A DNA stretch of 64,000 nucleotides, from the NCBI GenBank assembly GCA_018267825.1, contig JAFDXR010000011.1, positions 62,001 to 126,000 of the forward strand, given 5' to 3'. The notes under the pieces are model-generated. The model did not search any database. It saw only the letters and a program-made list of their open reading frames with translations, and was not told the origin of the DNA. The stretch's first letter is position 1, and each line of letters starts with the position of its first letter. Of the stretch, positions 24,288-34,900 are shown in pieces. Source of the DNA: Bacteroidota bacterium. GTDB lineage: Bacteria; Bacteroidota; Bacteroidia; B-17B0; Aurantibacillaceae. Made by a program: the position numbers and the translations under genes.

Positions 24288-25532
24288 ATGGTAATAACCC
24301 TTCTGAAAGAAAGTATTCACTTTGCCTGGCAATCGCTTGTAGGCAATAAGCTGCGTACATTTCTCAGTCTCATTGGTATTACCATTGGTATATTTCTGAT
24401 CATTACCGTATTTACCGTTGTTGACAGCCTCGAACGCAATATCCGCGACAGCGTACAAAGCCTGGGCGAGAATGTTGTATTTGTGATGAAATGGCCCTGG
24501 ACCTTCGGCCCCGATTATCCATGGTGGAAATACATGAACCGCCCGCAACCGCAGTATTTCGAGATGACCGACATCAAACGTAAAACGGCCTCTGCTGAAG
24601 CTGTGGCTTTTCGTATCGGAGTTCGTAAAACGATCAAACAAAAAAACAATGTGGTTGAAAACGCCATTGTTGCCGGTTGCTCATACGAATACGGAACCAT
24701 CAAAAATTTTGACCTGGAAGAGGGCCGTTATTTTACGGAAGTGGAAGCCGACGGCGGATACAAAGTAGCCATTCTGGGTAAAAGCATTGCCGAGGGCCTG
24801 TTCCCGAATAATGAACCTCCGATCGGAAAGATCATTAAGATCGCCGGTTACAATACAAAGGTTATCGGTGTATTTAAGCGTGAAGGGGAAAGTATGCTGG
24901 GGAATACGATGGATAACCAGGTTCTGATTCCTTTTAACTACATACGCCTGCTCATGGATGTGAAGTCTGAAAACTATGAGCCCTTTATTGCTGTGAAAGC
25001 AAAACCCGGGGTAACCAATGCCCAGCTGAAAGATGAGCTTACCGGGGTGATGCGTGGCATCAGGCGTTTAAAACCGGCTGTAGAGGACGATTTCGCCCTG
25101 AACGAGACCAACCTGCTCAGCAAGAATTTCGACAGCCTGTTTGACCTTGTAGGCATTGCAGGAGCAATTATCGGCGGGTTTTCCATCCTGGTTGGAGGCT
25201 TCGGCATTGCCAATATTATGTTTGTATCGGTACGTGAGCGTACCAACATCATCGGGATTCAGAAATCCCTGGGAGCCAAGAATTATTTCATTCTGGCTCA
25301 GTTCCTGTTCGAATCGGTATTTCTGTCGCTTATTGGCGGCATCATTGGTCTTTTAATGATCTTCCTGCTCTCGCTCTTTGCATCGAGCGCCATGGACATG
25401 CAGATCAGTTTAACGCAATCGAATGTTGTACTCGGCCTCACCATATCCATCATAATCGGGATCATCAGCGGGTTTATTCCGGCTTATGGTGCATCGCAGA
25501 TGGATCCGGTAGAAGCTATACGCAGTAATTAA
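24288..25532 (+). CDS. MacB/FtsX-type ABC transporter permease
   Basis: The 414-residue protein has the MacB layout: one N-terminal membrane helix after NKLRTFLSLIGITIGIFLI, a periplasmic MacB_PCD domain (about 45-265), and a C-terminal FtsX domain with three helices (FSILVGGFGIANIMFVSV, then FESVFLSLIGGIIGLL, ending GFIPAYGASQMDPVEAIR). It would pair with a separate ATPase. None is adjacent. Only one base separates it from the small membrane protein gene that follows. Confidence 0.87.
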   Translation: MVITLLKESIHFAWQSLVGNKLRTFLSLIGITIGIFLIITVFTVVDSLERNIRDSVQSLGENVVFVMKWPWTFGPDYPWWKYMNRPQPQYFEMTDIKRKTASAEAVAFRIGVRKTIKQKNNVVENAIVAGCSYEYGTIKNFDLEEGRYFTEVEADGGYKVAILGKSIAEGLFPNNEPPIGKIIKIAGYNTKVIGVFKREGESMLGNTMDNQVLIPFNYIRLLMDVKSENYEPFIAVKAKPGVTNAQLKDELTGVMRGIRRLKPAVEDDFALNETNLLSKNFDSLFDLVGIAGAIIGGFSILVGGFGIANIMFVSVRERTNIIGIQKSLGAKNYFILAQFLFESVFLSLIGGIIGLLMIFLLSLFASSAMDMQISLTQSNVVLGLTISIIIGIISGFIPAYGASQMDPVEAIRSN

Positions 25533-25533
25533 T

Positions 25534-25881
25534 ATGGCCATTGTCAAAAGACCCCGTATCATCAGTATTATCTGTATCGCCCTGGTACTGGGATGTCTTG
25601 TTTCTTTTTTCTACTTGTTTGCTCCTTCTATTAAAAAACTGGGGGGGCTTATTCCGGCGGTTTTAGGGCTTATTATTACCCTGCAGTTTGTGTCCGTGAT
25701 CGGCCTCTGGCATATGAAACGCTGGGGTGTTCAGTTGTTTCTTATCAGCTACTTTATCCGCTTCATTACATTTTATCTCCTGGGCATACTCAGCACCTAT
25801 CAGAGTGTGGCTGCGGTTTTCATGACATTCTACATTATTGTTTTCCTCGTTCATTATCGTAAAATGGACATCAATCTCTGA
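25534..25881 (+). CDS. Small four-helix membrane protein
   Basis: The 115-residue product is mostly hydrophobic, with about four membrane segments (ISIICIALVLGCLVSFFYLF, VLGLIITLQFVSVIGLW, FLISYFIRFITFYLLGIL and VAAVFMTFYIIVFLVHY). The conserved W-H-M-K-R-W-G between segments 2 and 3 resembles DoxX-like or DUF2127-like small membrane proteins. The family is uncertain. It is translated immediately after the MacB-like permease, one base apart, so the two are co-transcribed. Confidence 0.6.
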   Translation: MAIVKRPRIISIICIALVLGCLVSFFYLFAPSIKKLGGLIPAVLGLIITLQFVSVIGLWHMKRWGVQLFLISYFIRFITFYLLGILSTYQSVAAVFMTFYIIVFLVHYRKMDINL

Positions 25882-25970
25882 TTTTCAGCAGAAAAGCCCT
25901 TTCGGGATTTTGCCTTTCATCGTTCAATTTAATGTGTTTGTCTGGAAATGCCATTTTCCTATCAAATTGT

Positions 25971-26003
25971 TTTGTTCGTATGTCAAAAAATAGTATATCT
26001 TTA
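25971..26003 (+). promoter_or_regulatory. recQ promoter
   Basis: TTTG (25971-25974) and TATCTTTA (25996-26003) are 21 bases apart. The -7 box has one mismatch to TAnnTTTG. It lies about 60 bases upstream of the recQ start. Confidence 0.55.
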
Positions 26004-26063
26004 TAGAAGAATTGAAAAAATTCCACTCACTCACTAAAACACACACTCTAATCAGTTAAACAC

Positions 26064-28271
26064 ATGGTTGAAGAAGTAGAAATCCAGAGTATGCACGAAA
26101 CTTTACAGAGCTTTTTTGGCTTTGACGGGTTTAAGGGCAACCAGGAAGCAATCATCGGAAGCATCTTAAATGGCAATGATACCTTTGTAATTATGCCTAC
26201 AGGTGGCGGAAAATCACTCTGTTACCAGTTACCGGCCATTATGAGCGAAGGAACAGCCATTGTGGTATCTCCGCTGATCGCACTGATGAAAAACCAGGTA
26301 GACGCTATCCGTGGTTTCAGCAACGAACGTGGTATTGCCCACTTCCTGAATTCTTCACTCAACAAATCAGATATTGCCAAGGTAAAAGCCGATGTATTGG
26401 CCGGCCGCACCAAATTATTATATGTAGCTCCGGAAACACTCAATAAAGAAGATAATATCGAGTTTTTCTCTGAATTCAAGATTTCCTTCTTTGCCATCGA
26501 CGAAGCTCACTGTATTTCGGAATGGGGACACGATTTCCGTCCTGAATACCGCCGCCTCCGCCCTATTATTGACAAGCTCGGCTCTGTACCGGTTATGGCC
26601 CTTACGGCTACAGCCACACCAAAAGTGCAGCAGGATATCCAGAAAAACCTGGGTATGATGAATGCCCGGCTTTACAAATCCTCTTTCAACCGCCCGAATC
26701 TCTATTACGATGTACGTCCCAAGCAAAACGTCATCAAGGAGATTATCAAATACATTAAGCAAAACACCGGAAAATCGGGCATTATTTACTGCCTGAGCCG
26801 CAAAAAAGTTGAAGAGATCTCCGAAGCTCTTAAAGTAAACGGGATCAAAGCGGCAGCATACCATGCCGGCCTCGACGCCAAGGAGCGCGCCAAAACACAG
26901 GATATGTTCCTGATGGAAGAACTGGACGTGATTGTGGCTACCATTGCCTTCGGGATGGGTATCGACAAACCGGACGTACGCTATGTGATTCACCACGATA
27001 TTCCGAAATCGCTCGAAGGTTATTACCAGGAAACAGGCCGTGCCGGCCGCGATGGCGGTGAAGGAAACTGCCTGACTTTCTATAGCTATGATGATATTAT
27101 CAAACTGGAGAAATTCATGAAGGATAAACCGGTAGCCGAACAGGAAATCGGTAAACAAATGCTCAGCGAAACGGCTGCTTTTGCAGAAACCTCATCCTGC
27201 CGCCGTAAATTCATTCTGCATTATTTCGGTGAGGAGTTTGAAGAGTCCAATTGCAACGGCATGTGCGACAACTGCCGCCATCCTAAACAACGTTTTGAAG
27301 CCAAGGATGACCTGGAACTTGTCATTGAAGCTGTACTTGAGGTTAAAGAAAAACATAAGATCAAAGACATTGTTCATCTGCTGATGGGAACACTGACTGC
27401 GACCGGAAAATCCTATAAACACAATACCCTTGAAGTTTGGTCGAAAGGTGTGGAAGACGATAAGGACGAGAAATTCTGGAATGCCGTATTACGCCAGGCT
27501 GTTGTAAATGGTTACCTGCAGAAAGATGTAGAGAACTATGGCATCCTGAAAGTAACCGACAAGGGAAAAGCCTTCCTGAAAAAACCACACAGCATTAAAT
27601 TTACCCGCGACCACGATTTCAGTAATACCGATGCCGATGAGGATGATATCATTGCCAGTGGCAAAGGCAGCGGCGGTGCAGATCAGGTTCTTTTCGGGAT
27701 TCTGAAAGACCTGACCAAAAAAATTGCCAAACAGAATAACCTGCCTCCCTATGTGATCTTTCAGGAAACATCGCTCGAAGAGATGTCGATCCAGTATCCG
27801 ATCACTATGGATGAACTCACCAAGATTACGGGTGTTGGCGCCGGAAAAGCTGCTAAATACGGCAAACCGTTTATCGACCTGATCAAGAAACATGTGGAGG
27901 ACAACGAAATTGAGCGTCCGGTTGACATGGTGATTAAATCGGTGGTTAATAAATCCGGCTTAAAAGTTTTTATTATTCAGAGCATTGACCGCAAGGTGAA
28001 CCTGGAAGATATGGCCAAAACCAAAAACATGAAGGTGAATGAACTCCTCACTGAGATCGAAACCATTGTGGCCAGCGGAACCAAGGTAAATATCAATTAT
28101 TACATCAACGATGTGATCGATGAAGAAAAACAGGAAGAAGTTTACGAATACCTTCGTGAAGCTGAAACCGACGATATCCAGGCTGCTCTCAAAGAACTGG
28201 GAGAAGATGATTACAGCGAAGAAGAAATCCGCCTGATGCGCATTAAGTTCATCAGTGAATTTGGCAACTAG
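26064..28271 (+). CDS. recQ: ATP-dependent DNA helicase RecQ
   Basis: The 735-residue helicase has Walker A TGGGKSLCYQLPA near residue 42, the DEAH box in AIDEAHCISEWGHDFRPEY, motif VI QETGRAGRDG, an RQC zinc site (Cys in TSSCRRKF, then CNGMCDNC), an RQC winged helix, and an HRDC-like ITGVGAGKAAKYG. RecQ unwinds recombination intermediates and stalled forks 3' to 5'. It has about 110 extra C-terminal residues after HRDC, common in Bacteroidota. A terminator follows directly. Confidence 0.96.
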   Translation: MVEEVEIQSMHETLQSFFGFDGFKGNQEAIIGSILNGNDTFVIMPTGGGKSLCYQLPAIMSEGTAIVVSPLIALMKNQVDAIRGFSNERGIAHFLNSSLNKSDIAKVKADVLAGRTKLLYVAPETLNKEDNIEFFSEFKISFFAIDEAHCISEWGHDFRPEYRRLRPIIDKLGSVPVMALTATATPKVQQDIQKNLGMMNARLYKSSFNRPNLYYDVRPKQNVIKEIIKYIKQNTGKSGIIYCLSRKKVEEISEALKVNGIKAAAYHAGLDAKERAKTQDMFLMEELDVIVATIAFGMGIDKPDVRYVIHHDIPKSLEGYYQETGRAGRDGGEGNCLTFYSYDDIIKLEKFMKDKPVAEQEIGKQMLSETAAFAETSSCRRKFILHYFGEEFEESNCNGMCDNCRHPKQRFEAKDDLELVIEAVLEVKEKHKIKDIVHLLMGTLTATGKSYKHNTLEVWSKGVEDDKDEKFWNAVLRQAVVNGYLQKDVENYGILKVTDKGKAFLKKPHSIKFTRDHDFSNTDADEDDIIASGKGSGGADQVLFGILKDLTKKIAKQNNLPPYVIFQETSLEEMSIQYPITMDELTKITGVGAGKAAKYGKPFIDLIKKHVEDNEIERPVDMVIKSVVNKSGLKVFIIQSIDRKVNLEDMAKTKNMKVNELLTEIETIVASGTKVNINYYINDVIDEEKQEEVYEYLREAETDDIQAALKELGEDDYSEEEIRLMRIKFISEFGN

Positions 28272-28292
28272 CAACAAAAACACACAAACAAC

Positions 28293-28322
28293 AAAAAAGC
28301 CCCGGCAATGCCGGGGCTTTTT
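28293..28322. terminator. Bidirectional intrinsic terminator
   Basis: AAAAAAGCCCCGGC and GCCGGGGCTTTTT flank a two-base loop. It lies between convergent recQ and the T9SS-target gene. Confidence 0.85.
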
Positions 28323-28342
28323 CATATAAGCACACTCATGAA

Positions 28343-30577
28343 TTATTGCTTAACAACTTTCAGTATCTGCTGATGGTTGTTTTGTCTGGCTTTGATATAA
28401 TAAACACCATTCGCCTGTTCAGCCAGGCTGATGCTGTGTTTACCGGCATCGAATGTTTCGGTGAGTATAACAGCCCCTAACAGGTTACAGATTTCGATCT
28501 GCGTTCTGCCATTTGTTTCCAGCATAAACTGTCCTGAGGTCGGATTCGGATAAATCATGATGATGTTTTTACCCGCGTTGAGCTCTTCCACACCGGTACA
28601 AGGGAGCACATTCTGTGTAACCGTGGCCGAAGCTTTGCAACCATTGGCATTGGTACCACTTACAGTATAGGTTGTAGTTACAGAAGGAGTTACTGTAATA
28701 CCTGCTGTGGTTTGGGTTGTACTCCAGCTATAGGTAGAAGCACCGCTTGCTGTAAGGGTGGCTGTCTGGCCGGCACAAATCTGGGTATTGCTGGTTACTG
28801 CATTTACCACTGGTAAAGGATTCACGGTAAGTGATTGTGTAGCGGTGTTACTGCAGCCATTGGCATCTGTTCCGGTAACCGTATAAACACTTGTAGCAGT
28901 CGGGCTTACAACAGCATTAGCTGTTGTTGCACCGGTACTCCACGTATAGGTCGACGCGCCTGAAGCAGAGAGAGTGGCTGTTTTGCCGGCACACACCTGG
29001 GTGGTATTACTGCTGGCACTCACTACAGGCAGGTTGTTAATGCCAATCGTTACGGTAAAATCGTTCACACAACCGTTGGCATCGGTACCGGTAAGTGTAT
29101 AATCTGTAGCCACTGTAGGACTTACTGAAATACTGGTGGTATTAACTCCCGTACTCCAGGTATATGTGGTAGCCCCTGAGGCTGTTAATACCTCTGAAGA
29201 ACCGATACATACAGCAGATGGTCCGTTGATTGCCACAGAAGGCAATGCCGAAACCGTTACGGTTACAGCTGTTGAACCGGTACATCCGTTTGCATCCACA
29301 CCCGCTACCGTGTAAACTGTTGTAGCTGTGGGTGTCACTACCGCTGAAGCAGTCAGGTCACCTGTATTCCAGGCATAAGTAGAAGCTCCCGACGCCGTGA
29401 GTGTATTGGAACCTGCACCGCAGATAATATTATTACCTGATACGGCAACAGTTGGTGTCGGATACACGTTAACGGCTACTGTGGTGGTCGCAGCTGTATT
29501 GGCTGAACAACCCGCGATATTAGCAGCTCCGGATACAGTGTACACTGTGCTTGATGTTGGTGCCACGCTGTATGTGTTCGATACCGTGCCGGAAGGCTGC
29601 CAGGTAAAGGTCATTCCACTTAATGAAGAAGATGCTGTAAATGTAACACTTTGTCCCGGACAGATGCTGGCCGTACTTTGTGCCACAGCCAACAGAGGAC
29701 CCTGGTTAGCTGTATAGGTAGGCGCCGGGCTTACATTGTTTTTAATGTAAAACATAAGATCTACATAACCATAGTGCATACCACTGAGGGAGTTAGTTGG
29801 AAATGTATTCTGTCCGCAGCTATTGCAGTAACGCATATCATAAAAAGTGAGATGCGGGTTGATCTGAGGCGCAGCACCGAAATAATAGCCATCTGAATTT
29901 CCCTGATAAATCTCCAGGATGTATTGTGTTCCCTGGGTCAGCCAAAGCGGGCTGGCTGTAGCCGAATAGCTGTACTGAGCTGCTGGTCCGCTTACCTGAT
30001 TCTGACTTAGAATCGCCTGCGATGAAAAATCGAATAATGTCACGTAACGTGTAGAGCCGGTTGGTTCATTCTTACCGAATTGTGTTACGAGAATATCTTC
30101 ATTCGGTGAAAAACGGAAACCACGCTGTGAGTTGGTAACACCACCTGTATTAGCACCGGACACGCTATCGGTAGCTGATACAGGGCCAATGAATACCGAT
30201 GGAATAGACGATACTGCCGTGGCAGATGCATTTCCATAGAACATAAAGAATGTACGCGAAGTATTCGCCGGGATGGTATCGATTTTTACCCAGATATTGG
30301 TTGATGCCGTATTCATACCACTTTCGATCCAGTAATTGTAAAGGGTAGAACCGTCGCAGTATTTACCAAAACGGATATCATCGCCGCTTGCCAGCATTTG
30401 CGAAGCAGAAACGAGGCTTTGCGTATTGATGTTAATTTTAAGCTGATAGTTTACGATGCTTGTTGTAGCGGTATTACTTACAGTAATGGGCATGGCGTTT
30501 GACCAGCCCGTTAATTGTGCAAAAGCCCCGGTTGATAAAACAACAGCTGTTATGAATGGGAGTAAATGTTTTTTCAT
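28343..30577 (-). CDS. Large secreted protein with DUF2341 domain, Ig-like repeats and T9SS sorting domain
   Basis: The 744-residue protein has a signal peptide ending GAFAQ and a DUF2341-like domain over about residues 20-130 (with GDDIRFGKYCDGSTLYNYWI). A DUF4082/lectin-like middle follows, then about five Ig-like repeats of roughly 72-80 residues (recurring Q-x-C-A-G-x-T-A-T-L and T-G-T-D-A-N-G-C), and a C-terminal T9SS sorting domain (IYPNPTSGQFML to the end). It would be exported to the cell surface or medium. The repeats occupy about 28600-29680 and are near-identical in places, so assembly or length variation is possible. Confidence 0.85.
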   Translation of the reverse strand: MKKHLLPFITAVVLSTGAFAQLTGWSNAMPITVSNTATTSIVNYQLKININTQSLVSASQMLASGDDIRFGKYCDGSTLYNYWIESGMNTASTNIWVKIDTIPANTSRTFFMFYGNASATAVSSIPSVFIGPVSATDSVSGANTGGVTNSQRGFRFSPNEDILVTQFGKNEPTGSTRYVTLFDFSSQAILSQNQVSGPAAQYSYSATASPLWLTQGTQYILEIYQGNSDGYYFGAAPQINPHLTFYDMRYCNSCGQNTFPTNSLSGMHYGYVDLMFYIKNNVSPAPTYTANQGPLLAVAQSTASICPGQSVTFTASSSLSGMTFTWQPSGTVSNTYSVAPTSSTVYTVSGAANIAGCSANTAATTTVAVNVYPTPTVAVSGNNIICGAGSNTLTASGASTYAWNTGDLTASAVVTPTATTVYTVAGVDANGCTGSTAVTVTVSALPSVAINGPSAVCIGSSEVLTASGATTYTWSTGVNTTSISVSPTVATDYTLTGTDANGCVNDFTVTIGINNLPVVSASSNTTQVCAGKTATLSASGASTYTWSTGATTANAVVSPTATSVYTVTGTDANGCSNTATQSLTVNPLPVVNAVTSNTQICAGQTATLTASGASTYSWSTTQTTAGITVTPSVTTTYTVSGTNANGCKASATVTQNVLPCTGVEELNAGKNIIMIYPNPTSGQFMLETNGRTQIEICNLLGAVILTETFDAGKHSISLAEQANGVYYIKARQNNHQQILKVVKQ
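28600..29680 (-). repeat. Tandem Ig-like repeat region inside the secreted protein
   Basis: Five consecutive units encode variants of ASGASTYxWST followed by TVTGTDANGCxxxxT. The pattern is clear at protein level, and the DNA of the later units is also similar. The exact unit boundaries are approximate. Confidence 0.7.
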
Positions 30578-30588
30578 GCAGTAAAAGG

Positions 30589-30855
30589 TTAATGGGTGGA
30601 TGATTTGATTTTTGCTTTTTTAACCAGCTCCAGTTCCTTTTTTTCGGCCTGAAGATCGGCTGCCGGATAGGTCTGATCGATGGTATTGATCTTTATCCGT
30701 TGTTCCAGCTCATGGATTTTCTGTTGTTTTTCTGCTGCCGACGTAAAAGTTATTTCCTTTTGGGCGGGGGTACCTTTCTGAGCCGGCGTTTGTGCCTGTG
30801 TAGCCATGCACACAGCCATGCCAGCCACGAGGGCCATTAGGGTTGTTTTTTTCAT
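30589..30855 (-). CDS. Small secreted Lys/Gln-rich protein
   Basis: The 88-residue product has a signal peptide ending MATQAQ and a mature part with a short repeat (QKGTPAQKE) and a helical EKQQKIHELEQRIKI stretch, then a basic tail. It lies 11 bases upstream of the large T9SS-target gene and is probably co-transcribed. No domain is recognised. Confidence 0.6.
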   Translation of the reverse strand: MKKTTLMALVAGMAVCMATQAQTPAQKGTPAQKEITFTSAAEKQQKIHELEQRIKINTIDQTYPAADLQAEKKELELVKKAKIKSSTH

Positions 30856-30994
30856 AGGGTTGTTGTTTATTAAATATACGGTTTACACTAAAAAGCTGTT
30901 TGGGAGTTTAACCAAAAATACAACTTCTGTTTTTCATGAGTGTAGGTATAAATACCTGTTTTTCAAATAAGCATTGTTAACTGATATAAATCAT

Positions 30995-31017
30995 AAAAGC
31001 CGCGCGGGGCGGCTTTT
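30995..31017 (-). terminator. Intrinsic terminator of the enoyl-CoA hydratase gene
   Basis: AAAAGCCGC and GCGGCTTTT form a perfect 9-bp stem around a short G/C-rich loop, with T's on the minus-strand 3' side. It is 28 bases past the gene's stop. Confidence 0.75.
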
Positions 31018-31044
31018 ACAGAATATTATAAGAATTAAACAGGT

Positions 31045-31827
31045 TTAGTTTCCAGGGAAATTGGCTTTGCGTTTTTCCAGGAATGCTGATACCCCCTCTT
31101 TAAAATCGGCAGTGCCAAAGCTTTTTCCGAATTCCTCGATTTCTACTTCGTATCCATTCAGTTTATTATTATATCCTGAATTGATAACTTTAATGGCTGT
31201 ACGGATGGCAACAGGCGATTTGCTGGCGATTTTGGACGTGATATCAAAACACTTATTAAGTAATTCTTCCTGAGTTGTCACATAGTTCACCAGACCCCAT
31301 TTATAGGCATCCTGTGCATTGATCATATCGGCAGTTACGATCATTTCAAATGCTTTTCCTTTGCCAACGAGTTGCGCCAGGCGTTGTGTTCCGCCGTAAC
31401 CGGGAATAACCCCCAGGCTTACTTCCGGAAGTCCCATTTTTGCATTATCACTGGCAATACGGAAGTGACAGGCCATGGCAAGTTCCAGGCCTCCGCCTAA
31501 AGCAAAACCATTGATTGCTGCGATAATAGGCTTGGAATAATTCTCAATGAAATTGAAGATTTTGAAATGCCCGATAGAGCTTAATTGTTTGCCCTGTTCT
31601 ACAGAATAGTCGGCAAACTCTGCAATATCTGCGCCGGCAACAAAGGCCTTCTGGCCGGCTCCGGTAATGATAAGCGATTTGATCTCCTTGTCGTTTTCTG
31701 CGTCTACCAGCGTTTCATGGAGTTCTTCGATGGTTTGCTTGTTGAGTGCATTCAGTTTTTCGGGGCGGTTAATGGTAACCACTAAAACGCCATTTTTTAT
31801 TTCGGTCGAGATATTTTCGAGAGTCAT
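31045..31827 (-). CDS. Enoyl-CoA hydratase/isomerase
   Basis: The 260-residue crotonase-fold protein has the acyl-CoA site AGADIAEF and the oxyanion/catalytic stretch INGFALGGGLELAMACHFRI, with Glu in PEVSLGVIPGYGGTQRL. It hydrates trans-2-enoyl-CoA in beta-oxidation or aromatic-acid breakdown. The ATG at 31827 gives a normal family N terminus (MTLENIS). The longer start at 31863 adds an unlikely basic tail. It stands apart from the phenylacetate genes near 49000 but could serve that pathway. Confidence 0.92.
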   Translation of the reverse strand: MTLENISTEIKNGVLVVTINRPEKLNALNKQTIEELHETLVDAENDKEIKSLIITGAGQKAFVAGADIAEFADYSVEQGKQLSSIGHFKIFNFIENYSKPIIAAINGFALGGGLELAMACHFRIASDNAKMGLPEVSLGVIPGYGGTQRLAQLVGKGKAFEMIVTADMINAQDAYKWGLVNYVTTQEELLNKCFDITSKIASKSPVAIRTAIKVINSGYNNKLNGYEVEIEEFGKSFGTADFKEGVSAFLEKRKANFPGN

Positions 31828-31940
31828 TGTTAACGCCATTTTTGTATGTTTTGAATGCGACAAATATACAGGGATAACGCGAAAATCAGGAAAAAGTTAT
31901 TAACCCTTATTTAAGATTCTGCGGGGCTTTGTGACTAAAA

Positions 31941-34900
31941 TTATGCCACATTTTTAGCTATGGGAAGACGTATAAAAAATGTTGTTCCTTTATCTACTTC
32001 TGTTTCAAACCAGATGGTACCATTAAATGAGGTGATGATGTTTTTTACCATCGCCAGGCCAAGACCTGTGCCGGCCGATTTCGTGGTGAAGTTCGGCGTA
32101 AATATTTTTGCGCGGTGCTGCTCTTCGATGCCTGTGCCATTGTCGTGTATGGAAATAAGAGCATTATCACCATCTGTAATGGAGTGAACGCGGATCCGGC
32201 CCTTTCGTCCGGGAGGAATAGATTGCTCGGCATTACGGAGCAGGTTGGTAAACACACGGATGAGTTGTTCTCTATCCGCCAATACAAACAGTTCTTCGTG
32301 CGCATCGAGTTCAATATCCGATTGATTATCCTGTCTGAATAGTTCAACAACATTGCGTAATACTTCGCAGAGGTTTATATCCTCGATCGTCGCGCGTGGA
32401 AGTTTTGCAAAATTTGAAAACTCATTGGCAATGTGTGTCAACGTATCGATCTGTTCTATGAGCAGATTGGCTACTTTATTCACACGCTCATTCACGTCTT
32501 CGGGATGTAATTCAATAACCCGTTGCAGGTGCTGTATATTGAGTTTCATTGGCGTGAGCGGATTCTTAATTTCGTGTGCCACCTGCTTGGCCATTTCGCG
32601 CCAGGCGCTTTCACGTTCGGAGCGCGCCAGCAGCTCGGAACTGGCTTCCAGCTTGGCCAGCATATTATTGTACTCTTTTACCAGGTCACCGATTTCATCA
32701 TTGGTATTCCAGTCGAGGCGGTCGTTATACTTTCCAAGTCCTATATTGGAAAGTTGCTGCTGAATGAGGCGTAGTGGTTTTGTGAGGTAATTGGATACCA
32801 CTAATGCTATGAGTGTGGTGCAGGCAAACAGAATCGTATAAATGTTGATGAGGGTTGTGAGATAGGCTGTCAGCTCTTTCTCCAGATCTTTCTGGCGTGA
32901 GAAATAAGGTAAGTTAATGTAGCCGATGAGCTGATCATTGGTGTTGTAAAACGGAACATAGGCCGAGAGATAATTGAGCTCACCGATATTTTCTTTCAGG
33001 GAATAGCTGGCCGGTTGTTCCTGTATAAATGCAGAGAATGCCATCGGGTTCATAAACCGCGACACCATGCCCTGCTCATAGATAATAGGCCTGGATGTCG
33101 AGAATAAACGCCCTTCTTTATCGTATACTGAAATATCACTGCCAAAAAGGTTGGCCAGTTTCTTGAGCACAAAAGATGTATAGTCCCTGTAATTCAACTC
33201 GAGCTTATCCTGCAGGCCGATACTTTGTTGCAGCTCATTTACCACATTCTGCGATTTGGCGAGGAGCTCCTTTTTATTTTTTTCCTCGGATTGCGAAGCC
33301 ACAACCGATACGGTTCCAATAACAACACCTGCCAGTGAAAACACAACGATGATCACGAGAATAAACTGAATGCGTGTATTGAGCGAACGTATAAACACCC
33401 TTCGGTTGACGATGATGGTATTGAGGAAAATAACGAGTAATACAATAGTTGAGAAAAACACAAAGAAATACGATACGGATGTAAATCGGTACCAGGCCGT
33501 ATTCCGCTTATCTGTAATGACAACGGTTGTGGCGGGTTCATTTTTAAAAACATGGTGCGTGACTTCGGGATCCTGATTATCGGTGTAGGCTTTGTTTTCG
33601 AACAAGGTATAATTATAATCGCCGTACTTACTGATCAGTCGGCCTTTGTTATACAAGGCATACGAAATGTTTCCAAGGTTGAGTTGATTCTGCAGGGAAC
33701 GATCGATCAGCAGATCCGGGAATGAACCAAGGTCTGATACCTGTTTGGGTTCGAACTGTGCATAGAGACGATAACGCTTCTCCGGATTCCCGGGATCATC
33801 AATATCAATTTTGGCAATGTACCGAACCTTCGGGCTGTTCTCTTCAATAAAAAAGAGATCGTCGCTCACAGTTTGAATTCCGCCGGAATCGATCTGGGCC
33901 TGGAAATAATCCTCGTTCATATATTCCGGGCGAATGGATTTAAAATACGGATGGCATTGCTCATCGAACAATGATATAACCACATCATACCTGTCGAAAT
34001 AGCCGCTGAAATTGATCTGCCGGATGCGCTGTTCGGTATGTTCGGCGCTCAAAGGCAAAAGATTCAGCAGGTTCTTAAGCTTGTTATCTGTTTTGATATT
34101 CCGGCTGATCTTTTCAAATTCATTCTCCGCAATGATGTCCTGTTTGTCTGAAAGTTTATAAGAAATGGCCTCGTATTTATCGAGCGTATTTCGTTTTTCG
34201 TTGCGCGTGAACAGGTAAGATGTTGTAATCGCAGCCACAACAATAAGTAAACCTACATTGATAAAATTATAGGAGGCTTTGTATTTACGAAGCAGGAACG
34301 AAATAGCAATGAACAGAAACGGCCAGATAGTTTCGGGATACGCATATCCCATGCCATGCAACAGAAATATATAAATGACGGAGAAAAAGAAAATAAGCAG
34401 AATGAGCCGGATGGAGGCAATTTCATGAATCAGCAGTACAATGAGTTTTTCGACACACACATAAAATGAAAATAATAACAGGCAAACCGAAATGAATGCC
34501 ACAATACTATACCAGGAAAGATCAAACAGTTCATTGATGTTGTAGGAAATGGTTGAATTGACCACAAGGCTTCGGATGAGCACCATGATCTTGAATGAAA
34601 AATAAAATATGAGCACACCACCGGCAAGTGTTGTGAAATAGCGCAGGCGTTTGCTGATATTATTGGTATCGAAGTAGCGATATACCAATACAGCGAGCAC
34701 AAAAATGACCATGCTGTTTATCAGGATATCACCCAGGGAGGAGTAGAAGAACGAATTTGCATCCGCAAATTTGGACGGATCAAAAAGCAGGGTATTGTAA
34801 AACACTTTGGGCCAGTGCAACCATATCATGGCTGCCCGGAGCATAAACACGAAGCCTGTGAGCAGCAGCATGGCCAATGCCTGGTTCATGTAGTAGTGCC

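Noticed and set aside
26418-27158. 246-residue minus-strand frame opposite recQ
   Set aside because: It lies fully within recQ, whose helicase motifs are complete. The minus frame shows no known domain.
28600-29680. CRISPR-like or DNA repeat array
   Set aside because: The repeats are codon-level copies of Ig-like protein units of roughly 215-240 bases, not short direct repeats with spacers.
29397-29717. 106-residue plus-strand frame inside the repeat protein gene
   Set aside because: It is the antisense shadow of the Ig-like repeats and has no independent signals.
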